Position numbers and translations under genes: made by a program. Below the pieces are notes generated by a model. The model had not been told where the DNA came from and did not search any database. It saw only the letters and a program-made list of their open reading frames with translations. From Semisulcospira habei (Eukaryota > Mollusca > Gastropoda > Semisulcospiridae), in assembly GCA_036245525.1 (NCBI GenBank), contig BTPG01000006.1, forward strand, positions 70,109,101 to 70,173,100: a stretch of 64,000 nucleotides of DNA, written 5' to 3'. Positions 41,649 through 54,953 of the stretch are shown one piece after another (position 1 is the stretch's first letter; each line of letters opens with the position of its first letter).

Positions 41649-41780
41649 ATTGTAATGGTGTCCGATTTTTTTCTTTTTAAGGATCTTGTTGTCTGTGATT
41701 GATACATGCACATTTGTAAACTTGAACCAAGAAGAACCCAGTTTTAGGCTGTACATGGAGCTTGTTTGTCAGCAATTGGC

Positions 41781-41836
41781 ATAGATCTCACCAGCCCCTG
41801 CACCTGCAGGGGCTGGTGAGATCTATGCCTCTTGCA
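41781..41836. repeat. Palindromic repeat, family H3
   Basis: 'gcatagatctcaccagcccc' and 'ggggctggtgagatctatgc' are perfect arms around 'tgcacctgca'. Confidence 0.9.
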
Positions 41837-43046
41837 GATGAAATGGGCCATCTGAGGGGTTGTGTAGTATATTGTAAGGGTTCCGTCATTGGTGGTATAC
41901 TCAGTGTAATACTGTGTATAGCTGTTGGCAGAAATGTGACGGCCTCAATGATTTGCTGTACATATTGCTGCAATATTTTGTTCCTGCCAACTTTCAGTAA
42001 AATTGTGCATCTCTGATAACACATGTGAGTGTGTGCGTGCGCTTGTATTTGTTTTGGAGAGAACTAGAGGGGAAATACATTAGCATGTGTGTGTGTTCAT
42101 GATATGGGGACAGAATGTTATTACTTACAACTTGAAGGCTATAAAAGACATTTTTAATTTCATTTGTTTCTTGATACATGTATATGCTTTCAAACATGTT
42201 CTGGTTGGTTGAATGTACATATTTCACGGCAGTTTAGTCTATGCTCTTTAGTTTTCAGCTGTGCTGGCCGGCACTCCCTGGAAGAAATTTGTCAATCGGC
42301 TTCGCGAGAGCACCAAGATAGCCTCCTTCTCCTTAATATCAGCGCGCCAAATACCATCACTGATAAGGCACCCGCCATGCGATCTTGCTTCAGCTGGGGA
42401 TAAGAATAGCGCAGCAGCTGTCTTTTTCATTCACAGTACTACTGCACTTTTCCCCGACTATTTCTTAGCATCTGCTGCATATATCGGCGAAAAGGCTGTG
42501 AATTACAGATGTCTTTAAACCGGAATTAATCCACCTGCAGTTTTGTGCAATTACTTGAACATAAGTCATCTTGTAGAGGAGAAATTGTCCTCTCTTTGGA
42601 CACCAAACACGCTGGGGTAATCTTTGTGGATGTTTTTCATGCACTGGCTCAAAGTATCACTAGGAGACGGATTAGATGCAGCCTTCCGTTAGTTTATCAT
42701 ACTTTTTATCAAATCACTGTTCAAAAACAAAAGTTGCTGGAAAGTTCAGACAAAGTCAGTGCTGTGAACAGATGTCTTAACTAGCATATCCCATGCTAAA
42801 ATCTTCAAACCACATACCTGAGTCCTGCTAAAGCCGGTTTGGTAGACCAAGTGAAAACGGTAATCTATTCAGACCTCGCCGACTTAAGTATGCAAATGTC
42901 ACCGATACAGTCAATGTTTTTAACAGTATCACATATTTAGCACAGTTTAAAAGCAATACACAAAGCAGAGGTTTACTGTTTGCTGTTCAGAGATTCAGTT
43001 CTGGCTTTTATCACATTAAAATGGCTTAAAATAAGTGTGTCTACAG

Positions 43047-43319
43047 GGTCACTATGATGCGGCTGTGTCTAAACTTGATAGGCCTTCTACCTCAAAGTCT
43101 ACACAAAGAATTCAGGCCTTCTACCATAAAGTCTACACAAAGAATTCATGGCCTCCAAATGTCTTGGAAATGAATGTTCATTCTCCATGGATTAACACGT
43201 TATACTTCACATCAGATAGGGGCACACATAGTGATACATCCGGCACTGATAAACCAGATTTTTACACACCCGCACTGTCTACAGCGGAAGTAAAGTTCCT
43301 TGAACGACACACATTTTAA
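43047..43319 (+). CDS. Possible terminal coding exon, unrecognised
   Basis: An acceptor-like 'gtgtctacag' precedes an open stretch of 90 codons ending in TAA at 43,319. Its translation includes HYDAAVSKLDRPSTSK, NSWPPNVLEMNVHSPWIN and PALSTAEVKFLERHTF, a soluble, moderately charged sequence with no family I know. An internal 34-bp tandem duplication ('aggccttctacc.aaagtct') keeps the frame approximately. Codon usage looks protein-like, but without upstream exons the call is weak; it could also be a repeat-derived frame. Confidence 0.3.
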   Translation, partial: GHYDAAVSKLDRPSTSKSTQRIQAFYHKVYTKNSWPPNVLEMNVHSPWINTLYFTSDRGTHSDTSGTDKPDFYTPALSTAEVKFLERHTF

Positions 43320-43893
43320 TCACGTAATAACCACAGAATTTGAAGGGTTTTTATAAAAAAAGAAACATGAGTTTAAAGAGGACATTTTCAAGCATAGGAT
43401 TACATAATTATATTTATGATTGTAACTTTTAGCCAAGATTAAGTTATAAACAGGCTAAACTGATCATTTGCCTGACAGCCTTCAACGAGGAACAAAGAGC
43501 GCTACGCTTCCAGCCTGCAGCTGGCAAGAGTCTGGCATCCCCCGCGTATGCTTATCAGTGATATGGGTCATGGCTGGTTCACAGCCCAACTACAGAGAGC
43601 AATTTAGGGAAAGGTAAACTGCCGTGATTTCTTTCTCAGTTTTTTTTTTTATTTGTTTGTTTTATTCTTATTTATTTTGTTTCTGCATTTTAATGAAACA
43701 TCAAAAAGATGAAATTTTGGGAATCTAAACTAGTGTGCACTGTAAATATGTGTATGTTTTGGGACAATAATGGAAATTGCTTTCTGTTTGTGAATAATTA
43801 AACATATTAAATGTTTACTTTTGTCTTTTCCTACCCAGAATTATCACACAGCTTGTGGAGTCCCCATGAACTTATTTAGACCCAATGCCCTAC

Positions 43894-44010
43894 AGCAGGA
43901 GATGGATTGATCATGATAATTCAAGGGTAGTGCCAAATGACCTACATGCCTGAAGGCACCAAGCTCATCTGGCACTTCACTTGAACTATCATGGTCGATA
44001 CATCTACTTC
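43894..44010. repeat. Palindromic MITE, family H1
   Basis: 'cagcaggagatggattgatc', 'aattcaagggtagtgcca' and 'ggcacttcacttgaactatc' show the family layout with a diverged core. Confidence 0.75.
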
Positions 44011-44239
44011 CACAGGTACATAGTCCTTATGTACATGTAGCACCTTCAAGTTCGTGATATGTGGTTTTGGGGTTAATTAAATGAGTTAAACTTGTGACAC
44101 CAAAACAAACTTGTCACAAAGCTTTTTACAGAAAAACACCAGTCTTAAAAAAAATACCACAACATTCCAGAAAAAAAACACCTGAATACCCACCACCCCA
44201 GGGGCCCACTACACACATACACAAAAAAGAAATGTAGAT

Positions 44240-45373
44240 GTGCAATAAAGGCATGCGCATGTGTTGGAGACCCTGCTTTTGTGAATAAAGGCACGCACGT
44301 TTGCTGTAGAGCCTGCTTTTGCTAATAAAGGCACGCGCATGATTGTGTTGGAGACCCTGCTTTTGTGAATAGGCACGCATGTGTTCTGTAGCCCCCACCC
44401 GGGTCTGCCCTGGGGGACTTGGGTGGGGTTAGGTACTTTTTAGTTCCCAGGGTCACCCTGGTCAGCCCCACAGGGTGCGTTTTTCTCTCTATTCTGGGGC
44501 ATGTGTTTCTGTCTACCCGAGGTCCATTCACCTGTATTTGCCTTTTTAAAACTCTCCCTACTGTCTGCACTGCCTGTAGCTCTTGATATTGGATGTGTGT
44601 TGCTAAATGGTCTTAGCTTTATTTAGGCCCCATGTGTTAGGTTTATTTAATGTATTTGACCGGCTGGCGACATACATTCAATGTTCTGTTTAGTTTTTTT
44701 TTTTTTTTTTCACAAGCAGTGCAGGCACGTCCTGAGAAAGCCTTGTTGCTGTCGGGACGTTAAGCAATGTACAATCAATGTACAATCAGCATGTGTTCTG
44801 TAGAGCCTGCTTTTGCTAATAAAGGCATGCATGTGTGTTGGAGAGCCTGCTTTTGTGAACCCCAAACATACACTGCCCACACACTCCCCAGCGCTTTCAG
44901 ATTCTCCATTTTATTGTTATTATTTTTTATGACTGCTGGAAAGTCATTTTATAAATTGCCGACCAATTTCATTTTTCTGGTGATATTTTTATATGTATTT
45001 TAGGTGGCTGTTCTTTTCAAGTTTTCCTTGAAGGTCTCATGATTTGCGTCCCCTGGCGATAGCAAGCCTTACCCGATTTAGTGCATTTTGTCGGTCTCGG
45101 TATCTCATACAATATTTGCTAAGTTGAATGTCTGTTCACTGCCCGCTGCTAAGATAAATTATGTGGCTGCTGTTTGCTGCCCTTAATGGCGAATAAAGCA
45201 CACAGTGTTGGAGAGTCTGCATTAGTGTTGGGAATAAAGGCACATAGCGTGTCATTTGGAGAGTCTGCATTGATTGTGTGGGAATAAAGGCACGCATGTG
45301 TTGGAGAGTCTGCATTATTGCGTGCGAATAACTGAAGCCCTGCACGCATGTGTGTTGGAGGGTCTGCATTATT
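44240..45373. repeat. Minisatellite, about 40-60-bp units, split by a SINE
   Basis: Units read 'aataaaggca(c/t)gc.catgtgttggaga.(c/t)ctgctttt', for example at 44,243, 44,285, 44,325, 44,818, 45,231 and 45,284. SINE S1 interrupts them at 44,392-44,788, and a unique stretch lies at 44,870-45,180. The last unit abuts the TIR element at 45,374. Confidence 0.8.
44392..44788 (+). mobile_element. SINE S1 copy
   Basis: Plus-strand copy from CCCCCACCCGGGTCTGCCC to CGGGACGTTAAGCAATGTAC and a short CAATGTACAATC tail. Flanked by a 15-bp target duplication GCATGTGTTCTGTAG (44,377-44,391 and 44,789-44,803), which is minisatellite sequence. Confidence 0.92.
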
Positions 45374-45609
45374 CAGGGACGGATCTGGGGGGGGGGGGGA
45401 GTCCGGGCCCCACCACCTCCAAGATCCCATTAAAACAAAAATGCTATAACAAAGTCCCTTTAGGGGGTGTTTGGACCATCCACCACGAGTTTTTACACAC
45501 GCAGGCGCCCCCCTATCCGACCCCCCCCCCCCCCCCCCCCTGCTGCCGGTTTGATATTTTGGCGAACGGTGAGAGTCTTAACACGCACGAGCCTTCTCTC
45601 TCTCTCTCA

Positions 45610-46202
<593 letters not shown>

Positions 46203-46771
46203 CACCTTTTAGATTTTCGGCCAAGGTCTATCGTCGGGGAGGCCTTTTGTATCAGGTTGAAGGTCCCAAGCAAAAACAAAAAGTTGGACCCCCGCCCACC
46301 GAGGTAACTGATCCGTCCCTGATTATTGGTGCAAAATACAGGGTTTTCTAACACACAATAGAATCGGACATTTTCTTGCTTACACTTATTTCAGCGGAAG
46401 GTTTGGCCGGAAAGCCGTTTCTTCAGGCACATCGCTGTACACAGGGAGATATTCTGCGAAAGACACAGTCATTCATGAGATTAATTGTTGTCTGTCAGGG
46501 TGTCGTTCTGATGATTGTACTGATACGGTTGCTTCCTCGCTGACTATAGTTCCTCAGTCGTGCTGAGCATGTTTTGTAATAGAGCGGCTGCTCTGACGAG
46601 GTTTTCAAACTGTCAGCCCCGGTGGCCGAGGCCGGAGTGTATGCGTGCCGCGTGCCTCCCAACTGATCAACAAGAAGCGTGGATTTTCATAAAACCCTTC
46701 ATTTGACGACTTTTTTTTTTTTTTTTTTTCTAAATCGGAAAAGCAAGTCAAAATTGCACGAAAACAGTGGA

Positions 46772-47010
46772 TTAACCCCTTCGCGGCTGCCGAGAAAATG
46801 TGAACGCGACATAACCGTCCAGTGCGGCAAGAGGCATAGATCCTCATGAGCCCCCGCAACTGCGGGGGCTCATGAGGATCTATACCTCTTGCTAAGACCA
46901 CTTTGTGTCCAAGTTCTTTGGACGGTTGTGGCTTTTGTCGTTTAGTGAACACTTTAGAAACTGACAAAATGCCGCACGTCCCGGTTGGTAGGGAAGGGGT
47001 CAAAAGCGCG
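46772..47010. repeat. Palindromic MITE H5 carrying an H3 hairpin core
   Basis: Left TTAACCCCTTCGCGGCTGCC and right '..gtagggaaggggtca' are imperfect inverted ends. The centre (46,826-46,896) is a perfect hairpin: 'aagaggcatagatcctcatg' pairs with 'catgaggatctatacctctt', around 'agcccccgcaactgcggggg'. A relative without the H3 core is at 54,120-54,287. Confidence 0.75.
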
Positions 47011-47621
47011 GGAAAACTTCAATCCACTATTTCAGTTTCCGGCGTCGAAACTGAAATTCGTGCAATTTCAACCTACTTCAGACCTCACTGAGAGCCGAAG
47101 TTTGTCCACGTTTATATGCCGGGAGAGGGCTGGCTAATATAGGCCGTTTGACAACGGACCGCACAACGTTTTTGCCAAATGTCTTAAAAGGTTTTTCTGT
47201 ACCACTTCAGTTCAGAACAAATATAATTTAGTGCCAATTGACCTAATATCGCGTCGGAATATGTTTTACTGAACGCCTATGATATGTCGACTGTGCTGTA
47301 CAGTCGTGTAAGTTTGGTGAAAAGACAAAAACAATTTAAGCCATTTTCAATACCCTAAATCATTATACGGCCTCGGCAGATTTCAATAGGTAGGTCAGGC
47401 ATGAAGACCATGTATGTCTGCGCTGTTTCAGGTTCGAAAACTTGGCCAGTTCACGTGAAAATGGATCTTTCTAATGCTGGGCTTTATATCTGGGGCACAT
47501 TTAGGAATGTAAAATCTGATATTTTACTGATGAAAAATTCCGAATTTGTACGATAGTACAGCAAAAATGACACATTGTTCGAGTTTCTTTAAAGTAAATC
47601 GTGTCAAGTCAGCTGTCAATT

Positions 47622-47800
47622 AATAAATAATAATAATAATAATGCCTACTTATATAGCCCTTATCCTAAAATAAAGGGGGTCATAAAGCCAGAGAAACAA
47701 AGGATTCTGCAATACACAGCACACACACAGACAAACACAGAGGTACATAATCACGAAGAACTGAGCAGGCTACATTGGGATATCGAACAGGTGAAACAAA
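47622..47800 (-). mobile_element. SINE fragment with (ATT)n tail
   Basis: 'aataataataataatgccta' plus 'cttatatagcccttatcc' is the 3' end (minus strand) of a common invertebrate SINE type. Similarity to S3 is limited to the tail region. Confidence 0.5.
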
Positions 47801-48076
47801 TTTAAGAACAAATATCACTTAATGATATTTGTTTTTAAATTGGTATAGAAATTTGTTTCTTTGAGGAGATAATTGCGAAAAAAAAAAACGTGCGCTCCGA
47901 TGTCGAAAGAGCCGGCTATACGAGTTTAGGGGCCACTGAGTTGATGTGCAAGAGGTAACGAGAGCTAGGACGTTTGTCCGATGGGACGTAACCGTGCAAG
48001 AGTGTGCAGCTACCCTTTGGGTCATCATTTTGAAAAAAAAATAATACTGGAGGGCTGGTCGATATGCCATAATTTG

Positions 48077-48762
<686 letters not shown>

Positions 48763-48984
48763 AACATGTATACATTACTTACAGATGTTTTAGGAAACTA
48801 GATAGAGATAGTTTCCTTCATGACCTCAGTGTTTTGCCGTTCCATGAAGTTTACAATCACAATGACCCTGTGTAGCGCTCTCACTGTGGCTTGAGCTGTT
48901 CCTCGGAGTGCTAAATAAGCATGTCCCTTTAAAAAGTAAACGAGTCCGGTGCCATGAGCCCCCCCCCCCCCCCCCACCCCCCCA

Positions 48985-51900
48985 CCCACCCACCTGGATT
49001 TCGGAGGAGATTAAACAAACCATGGAAGCCAGAAATCGAGCCAAGCGGGACAAAGATTTTATCGAGTTCAAAAGGTTACGTAACAGAGTCAAATACCTTA
49101 TCCGGGAGGCACAAAAAGAATAATAAGAATAAGAGTACTTTATTATCTGGAAAAGAGAAATTCGCTTGTGGTACATTTATCAGTAACAAATAGTACAAAC
49201 AAGACATAAAAACATTATAGCATAATTATGAACATTTTTCTCCCTGCACTTGCACAGCTACAAATTCCAAATGGATATAAAGTAAACACTACAAAATCTT
49301 TACACATAACTCTTACACATCTCACACAAACATCTTTTATGGACTGAACTGAGCGGCACTTATACATTCACACCCACCTCTACATATGCATACATAATAC
49401 GCGTGTTTCAACCTAGTCCTAACCCTCACTACTTATTATACAAACATCTCAGTACATTATTACACATTATTACACAAGCTGCATAATTAAAGTCTACCAT
49501 AGTAAAATAATTAGTGGGTAAACACTCAGTAACAACAATCCCAGTATGTCCATGTTCACCACCAAATGAAACGCAATATAATCACTTCTCTAAAATCAAC
49601 AAGCTCCATTCCTACTGATTGCACAGGTAAAGGGGGATAGGGGGAGGAGTTAGGTTTGGGTATGCGTGGATGTACCTACAGATTGCTTAGAGTGATGGAT
49701 TTGGGGATGAAACTGTGCTGTAGTCTAAGTGTTCTAGCTTTGTGCGTGCGGAGTCTGCGGCCAGAGGGGAGGAGTTCATAGAGGTGGGCAAGGACATGGG
49801 ATCTGTCTGAAGCTATCCGCCTACCCTTTCTCACCACACGCTGTTCATACAGGGACTCCACACTGTTTTGCTTACTGCCAGTCACTTTGCTGCAGATGTT
49901 TACCATTCGTGCCAGGGTGTTCTTGTTCTTCACACTCAGACCGCCATACCAGCACACAGAACCGAAAGTGATGACAGACTCAATAAAAGAGCAGTAAAAG
50001 GTTTGAAGGACAGAGGGGTTCACATTCAGCTTCCTGAGTTTCTGGAGGCAGTAGATGCGTGACTGACATTTCTTCTGTATGAGGGAGGTGTTTGCGTTAA
50101 AGGACAACTTATCATCTATGACTGTTCCAAGATACTTATACTCAGTCACACGCTCAACAGACACATCATCGATCATCAGAACAGGGACAGGGGCAGGGTT
50201 TCTTCGAAAGTCTATCAGTAGTTCCTTGGTCTTACTCACATTTAGGTCTAGAAAATTATCTTTACACCAAACACTAAAACACTTTACACCAAACACTAAA
50301 AAGCTCTGGTAGAGAAAACCATACGTGGCGGGAATCCGTCTTTAATATGGAAAGTTGTAAACTTACTAACTAACAATAGTAAAAATTGTTCTGCAAATAC
50401 GACTGCCAACCTTACACCCGATGCATTTAACGACCACTTCATTTTAGCCCCGAAATCTTTACTACATGCTGAAGGTTTGGATCAGGTGGAACATGTCGCA
50501 TCGCAGAAGCTTACTGATTTTTGTAAGCAAAGACTATCCGCGGGCGATGCTTTTAATATCCCCTTCATCGCTGTACATGAAGTGGGCAGATTTATCTCTA
50601 GTCTCAAGAACAAAAAGTCAGCTGGCATTGATGGTATCAATGGTTATATCCTCGAACTTTCTCTTCCATACATTGTGGAAAGCTTAACCTATATTTATAA
50701 CCTATGTATTCAAAATAAAATGATATTTTTCTGGCGGCTTTCAAAAAATCTAAAGTGGTACCTATACCCAAAATAAAAGACATCTGATCCAAATAATTTT
50801 CGACCTATATCCATATTATCTATTCTGTCGAAGCCTATTGAGAAGCATGTACACACACATCTTCTCGAATTCCTGGAAGAAAAGTCTCTCCTGAATAAAT
50901 ATCAGTCTGGTTTTCGCCCTAAACATTCGTGTCACACTGCCTTGGTTCATATGATTGACACTAGGCTGCCCAACATCAACAGAAACAAAATGTCTGGTGC
51001 TGTCTTTGTAAACCCGAAAAAAACGTTCGACCTTATAAACCACGAAATTTTATTAGAGAAACTAGACTGCTACTTTAACAATAACAGCCTAGGGACACAC
51101 TCATACTTTCGTTCATATATCATAGGGAGAATCCAAACTGTGTACATCAATGAAACCTTCTCTTCTGAAAAGCGTGTTGAGTATGGCGTGCCCCAGGGAT
51201 TCATATTAGGACCGTTACTCTTTTGTTCGTTTATAAAATGATCTTCCACTTTATATATCCAATCTAAATACCGAATGTGACATGTTTGCCGATGATTTAA
51301 CTCTTCACCCGGGCGGGAAACTGTACCTGAAATATCAAGCAATCTTCAGCTTAGTCTGCAGGAGGTCTCACTGTGGTGCAAAAATAATCAAATGCTTGTT
51401 AATCAATCTAATACAAAAAGCATGCTAATCACAACACGCCAAAAGCATCAGCTCCGCCCCCATTCACTTAGCCTCTCTTTTGATTCAGTTTCCATTGAGC
51501 AAGTCAAGGAATATCGTCTCCGGCCTCGGGTAATTCAGTGTTGACGAAAAACTGTGCTGGTTGCCCCATCTAACACAACTATGGAAAACATTATCAAAGA
51601 AGTTATTTGTACTGTCGAGATTAAACATCTATCATTGATACTAAGGCACGTAAGCTATTTTTGAACTCCTACATAAGACCTCACATTGACTACTCATATA
51701 CTATTTGGGATGGCTGTAGTGAGGCTAACCTTAAGAGGATTAATTCCCTATACAAGCGCGCAGTTAAACTGATCCTTCCAATCTCCTCTCTAACTTTGGA
51801 GGAAAAGCTTCAGGCAACAGGGCTCCTTCCTTTACGTCAACACCTTACGTTAAATAAGTGCGTACTTATGCACAAAGCACGGAAAAGTCTACCTGGCTAA

Positions 51901-52140
51901 GCTTTTCACTGAGAGCGAAAGGGTTTACAGCACTTCAAGGAACAGTCTCGTCATTGAACGGCCCCGAATTGACTTGTTTAAATCCAGCCTTTCGTACGCG
52001 GGTGTCTATTTATGGAATTCACTTCCTCCACACTATACAGCAAATGAGACATCTTCCATTGTTTAGGCCGAAAGCTTTTAAATACATCTCGGAGCAAACT
52101 TGAAAAAAAAGTAGCCTTGATAATGTGTCCTAAAGAGCCA
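48985..52140 (+). mobile_element. CR1/Jockey-like LINE relic, interrupted
   Basis: Coding pieces in order: linker region TWISEEIKQTMEARNRAKRD (48,993 on), an insertion (49,130-50,300), then RT pieces KNKKSAGIDGINGYIL, NNFRPISILSILSKPIEKH, YQSGFRPKHSCHTAL, YGVPQGFILGPLLF, DMFADDLTL and the C-terminal RPHIDYSYTIWDGC. Stops and frameshifts are frequent (for example near 50,770, 51,240 and 51,540), so it is dead. 5' truncated: no endonuclease core is visible. Confidence 0.85.
49130..50300 (-). mobile_element. 5'-truncated LINE nested in the previous LINE
   Basis: The minus-strand frame 49,676-50,296 encodes an RT C-terminus: WCKDNFLDLNVSKTKELLID, YKYLGTVIDDKLSF, FIESVITFGSVCWYGGLSV and LLPSGRRLRTHKA. 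It is related to the LINE at 20,955-21,692. The frame is open for about 206 codons. The 3' end has AATAAA and a (TTATTC)n-like tail near 49,130. AAAAAG may be the short target duplication. Confidence 0.85.
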
Positions 52141-52249
52141 TATCAATGATTTCCGTTTTAACGCATTGTTGTGGTCCTCCGTTTTGCACTTGTTAGTTTT
52201 TATTTATCTCTCTTTACTGTAGTGATTTGTCAGTTTGCTATATTTCTAC

Positions 52250-53150
52250 ACAAGAGTAGATGTATCATAAGCGAGCAGTCGCTGTTTACCATTCACGTAG
52301 ACATACTGCGTACGCCCATGCAGATATGACGTAAGGAAGGCAAGTGTGTCTGCACTTAGTTAATAGACAGTAATTTTTTTAACTAAAGTTTTATGATTGA
52401 CGAGGTCAAATGCGTTTGAAAGGTCCAAAATACTGCTCAAGTCATTTGACTGCTATTCATAGCAGTAAGCCATTTGTCAACTAGGTGTACCAATGCTGTG
52501 TGACAGGAGTGTTTCCGCCGAAAGCCAGATTGTAATGGATGTACGAGTTTGTGTTTTTCTATAAAATATTGTAGCAGCCGAGAGGAAATGCTGATTCAAG
52601 GTATCAGCTGATAGCTGTGTACATTGTGCGGTATTTTTGGACCTCGTAAAAGAATTGATCGCTCGCCACACAGATATGACATCTTTCTTGCCGTTCATAA
52701 GACGGCGAAAAAGTTACCTTTGAGCTTTCCTCACTAAATGTTTAACATGGTTTCTTTGCCTTTGATAAGCTACTGGTTAGTTCGGGTTTAACGTTCACAG
52801 CACCGAGGTGATCATGGACGGCCCTGATGGGCGGGTTATGGGGGACAGGGAAATCTATTGCCTATGGAGTACGACCTGAACACTGATCAACTCAGGCGGA
52901 CTCCAACTGTGCCACTGTGATTTACCAGTACTTTTCAACGGACATGCTATTGAACAAAGCTACAAAATCCTTATTTCTCAATAGTCATTTCGGAGCTGCA
53001 TGGCATCCTTGATTTCCTTACTTATCCAGGCGGGAAGCTGGGGGTTCTTCACCAGTTTTTCTCTGAATGGAGCGTGTTTATCGAGAACACCAAGGAACAA
53101 TCCATACCACTCGATTGAGTAGTCGTATATATGTGGTGAGAGAGAGAGAG
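52250..53150 (-). mobile_element. LINE relic, minus strand, split by a SINE
   Basis: From the right: FLGVLDKHAPFREKLVKNPQ and LPAWISKEIKDAMQLRND (end of the endonuclease region). After the SINE come VAYQRQRNHVKHLVRKAQR, VISVWRAINSFTRS, HPLQSGFRRKHSCHTALVHL and LAFLTSYLHGRTQYVYVNGK (RT). Several frame changes. It abuts the 3' end of the plus-strand LINE near 52,140-52,250. Confidence 0.8.
52774..52956 (-). mobile_element. 5'-truncated SINE S2 copy inside a LINE
   Basis: Nearly identical to 63,207-63,390: 'ttcgggtttaacgttcacag', 'tgatcatggacggccctga', 'gggggacagggaaatctatt'. Flanked by AAGCTAC at 52,767-52,773 and 52,957-52,963. The LINE frame is close to continuous across it. Confidence 0.85.
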
Positions 53151-53223
53151 AGAATCAATGAATCTTTATTTTCCAACGGTGAAGATATTAACACTGTCAG
53201 TGACTATGTCATTTTTGGTACTT

Positions 53224-53264
<41 letters not shown>

Positions 53265-53910
53265 CAATGAATCTTTATTTTACACCGGTAAAGATATTAA
53301 CAATGCCAGAGGCAATGCCATTTTTGAAATTTGCCGTTGCTACATCTACAACACAACAATTACATTACATTAATACATGTATAGGACCAACGCCTATGGT
53401 GTGTTGGGGGAGTTGGAGCAATGGTAAGGGGGAAAAAAAGCAACAACACAGCAGCACTATACATACACAGCAGTAGAATGGGTACATTACTAACAATGAT
53501 ATCTACGTATATAAAGCAAAGCTTGAAGATAGTTATGGCTGTGAAGATAAATGTTTAAAAAGACTTTTCTTGAAACATGATACCGTTGGAGTGGTCTTCG
53601 TGTGGGATGGAAGCGAATTCCACTAATTCACCCCCGAGAATGCTAGACTGGTTTTAAATAAGTCTATTCTGGTTTGGGGTACTACATACAGGCTTTTTGT
53701 ATCGCCATAGCGGGACTGTGACCGGACTAGCAGCTGGGCCCGGTTAGATATTCCGGAGTGTTGTCATTCCGAATCTTGAAAAGGAGAACATCTTTGTTGA
53801 ATGCAAACTGATTCTTGAGAGAAAGAAGTCCCGCTTTGTGAATCTTATCATCCGTTGTCAAAGTAGAAAATTAATTTCGCTGCTCTTCTGTGTAAGGAGT
53901 TCAGTCTTTT
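53151..53910 (-). mobile_element. LINE 3' ends, duplicated, with (GA)n
   Basis: The minus strand carries a degenerate LINE C-terminus (NDNTPEYLTGP, PQTRIDLFKTSLAFSG, WNSLP; 53,570-53,800) and a 3' end AATAAAGATTCATTGATTC followed by CT. The 3' end is present twice, at 53,150-53,222 and 53,262-53,350, separated by a (GA)n run (53,228-53,262). Confidence 0.75.
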
Positions 53911-54119
53911 TTAAGAGAGAGAGAGAGAGCACAACTCGTTGCGGTGAAAACTATGTAAACAGTCATGATGCCTTCAGTGTTTGTCTCATATATTGTCTCC
54001 CGCTGCCAACCCCTCCCCCCCCCCCTCCCAACGCCGCCCCTTTTCTATTCTTACCAGATTTTCTCGTATTTCGACATCTGTCGAGTGTGTTGATGTGCTT
54101 TCTGTGTTGTCGTTGCTAT

Positions 54120-54287
54120 TAACCCCTTCCCTGCCAACGGATATACATTTTGTTCCTGAAATCTGTGTTCACTGAACGACCAAAAGCCACAACTGTCCAA
54201 AGAACTTGGGCACAAAGTGGTCTCAGCTAGAGAATGCGTCTTGCTTTCACTAGATCGCGTCAACTTTTGCTCGGCAGTGAAGGGGTT
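54120..54287. repeat. Palindromic MITE, family H5
   Basis: TTAACCCCTTCCCTGCCAAC at the left and 'tcggcagtgaaggggttaa' at the right. Shares 'aaagaacttgg.cacaaagtgg' inverted with 46,900-46,925. Confidence 0.75.
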
Positions 54288-54482
54288 AACCTTACTATTC
54301 TAAGCGCCCCGCATACCTGCGAAAATGTCGCACAGCGTTGCTGGCACTTCCGCAGCTATTTATGCGGGGGGGCTTTGACTGTGTGCTAGTATTTTTGGAC
54401 CGTCCATACGACGCACATACTGAAACGTGTTGTTCTTCGGGAAAATTTAATTTTCATAACAATGCAGGTAAATATACTGTAT

Positions 54483-54560
54483 AAAGTAAAGTCTCGGTAT
54501 AACAAATCACCAGGGGACGCAGTGTGTTATTCCCGAAGTTTGTTATAAGCGAAGTGATTT
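54483..54560. repeat. Pogo-like element end
   Basis: 'taaagtctcggtataacaaa' and 'gtttgttataagcgaag' resemble pogo/Tigger termini. No matching second end was found. Confidence 0.4.
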
Positions 54561-54768
54561 ACGTAGAAAGATGGCTGTCGGGACCTTAATAAATGTGTCG
54601 TTATATCCGACTTTTGTTTTATCCGACCTTGTTGTAAACGGAATAGACTGTGCATGTATGTAAGTTACACAATACTCAAGTTACCGCCAGAAACGAAAAC
54701 CAAAACTAGCCCAAGCGAGCTTGTTCCTTTCAGTGTCTGACTCTGTCCATGAACAAATCAGTAAGGTT

Positions 54769-54953
54769 ACGTTTACACCCAGTGACTCCCAACAACGAAC
54801 GACAGCGAAGGCACGGCGGATAACCAGTGTGCACTAGAAACTATGCCTCTTGGAGACGTTTGGAGTGTTGTCCGTGGGTATGGTAGAATTTGGTCACCCG
54901 CCGTGACTTCGTTCTCGTTCGTTGCTGAGAGTCGCTGGGCGGAAACGTAACTT
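54769..54953. mobile_element. TIR MITE, about 185 bp
   Basis: The left arm GGTTACGTTTACACCCAGTG.. pairs with the right arm ..CGCTGGGCGGAAACGTAAC over about 50 bp, including 'caacgaacga' with 'tcgttcgttg' and 'cacggcgg' with 'ccgccgtg'. Confidence 0.8.

Larger units (their letters stand above)
46322..48079. other. No gene seen; palindromic and SINE fragments
   Basis: Contains a composite palindrome (46,772-47,010) and a short-tailed SINE (47,622-47,800). Otherwise apparently unique DNA without recognisable exons. Confidence 0.5.

Noticed and set aside
42259..42520. Possible exon after 'gttttcag'
   Set aside because: The open frame (AGTPWKKFVNRL...) has no family resemblance, no clear donor, and no link to BET1L or the 43,047 stretch.
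44322..44570. 82-aa frame similar to frames at 3,237, 3,409, 45,274 and 61,385
   Set aside because: All are translations of SINE S1; their similarity is DNA repeat similarity, not a protein family.
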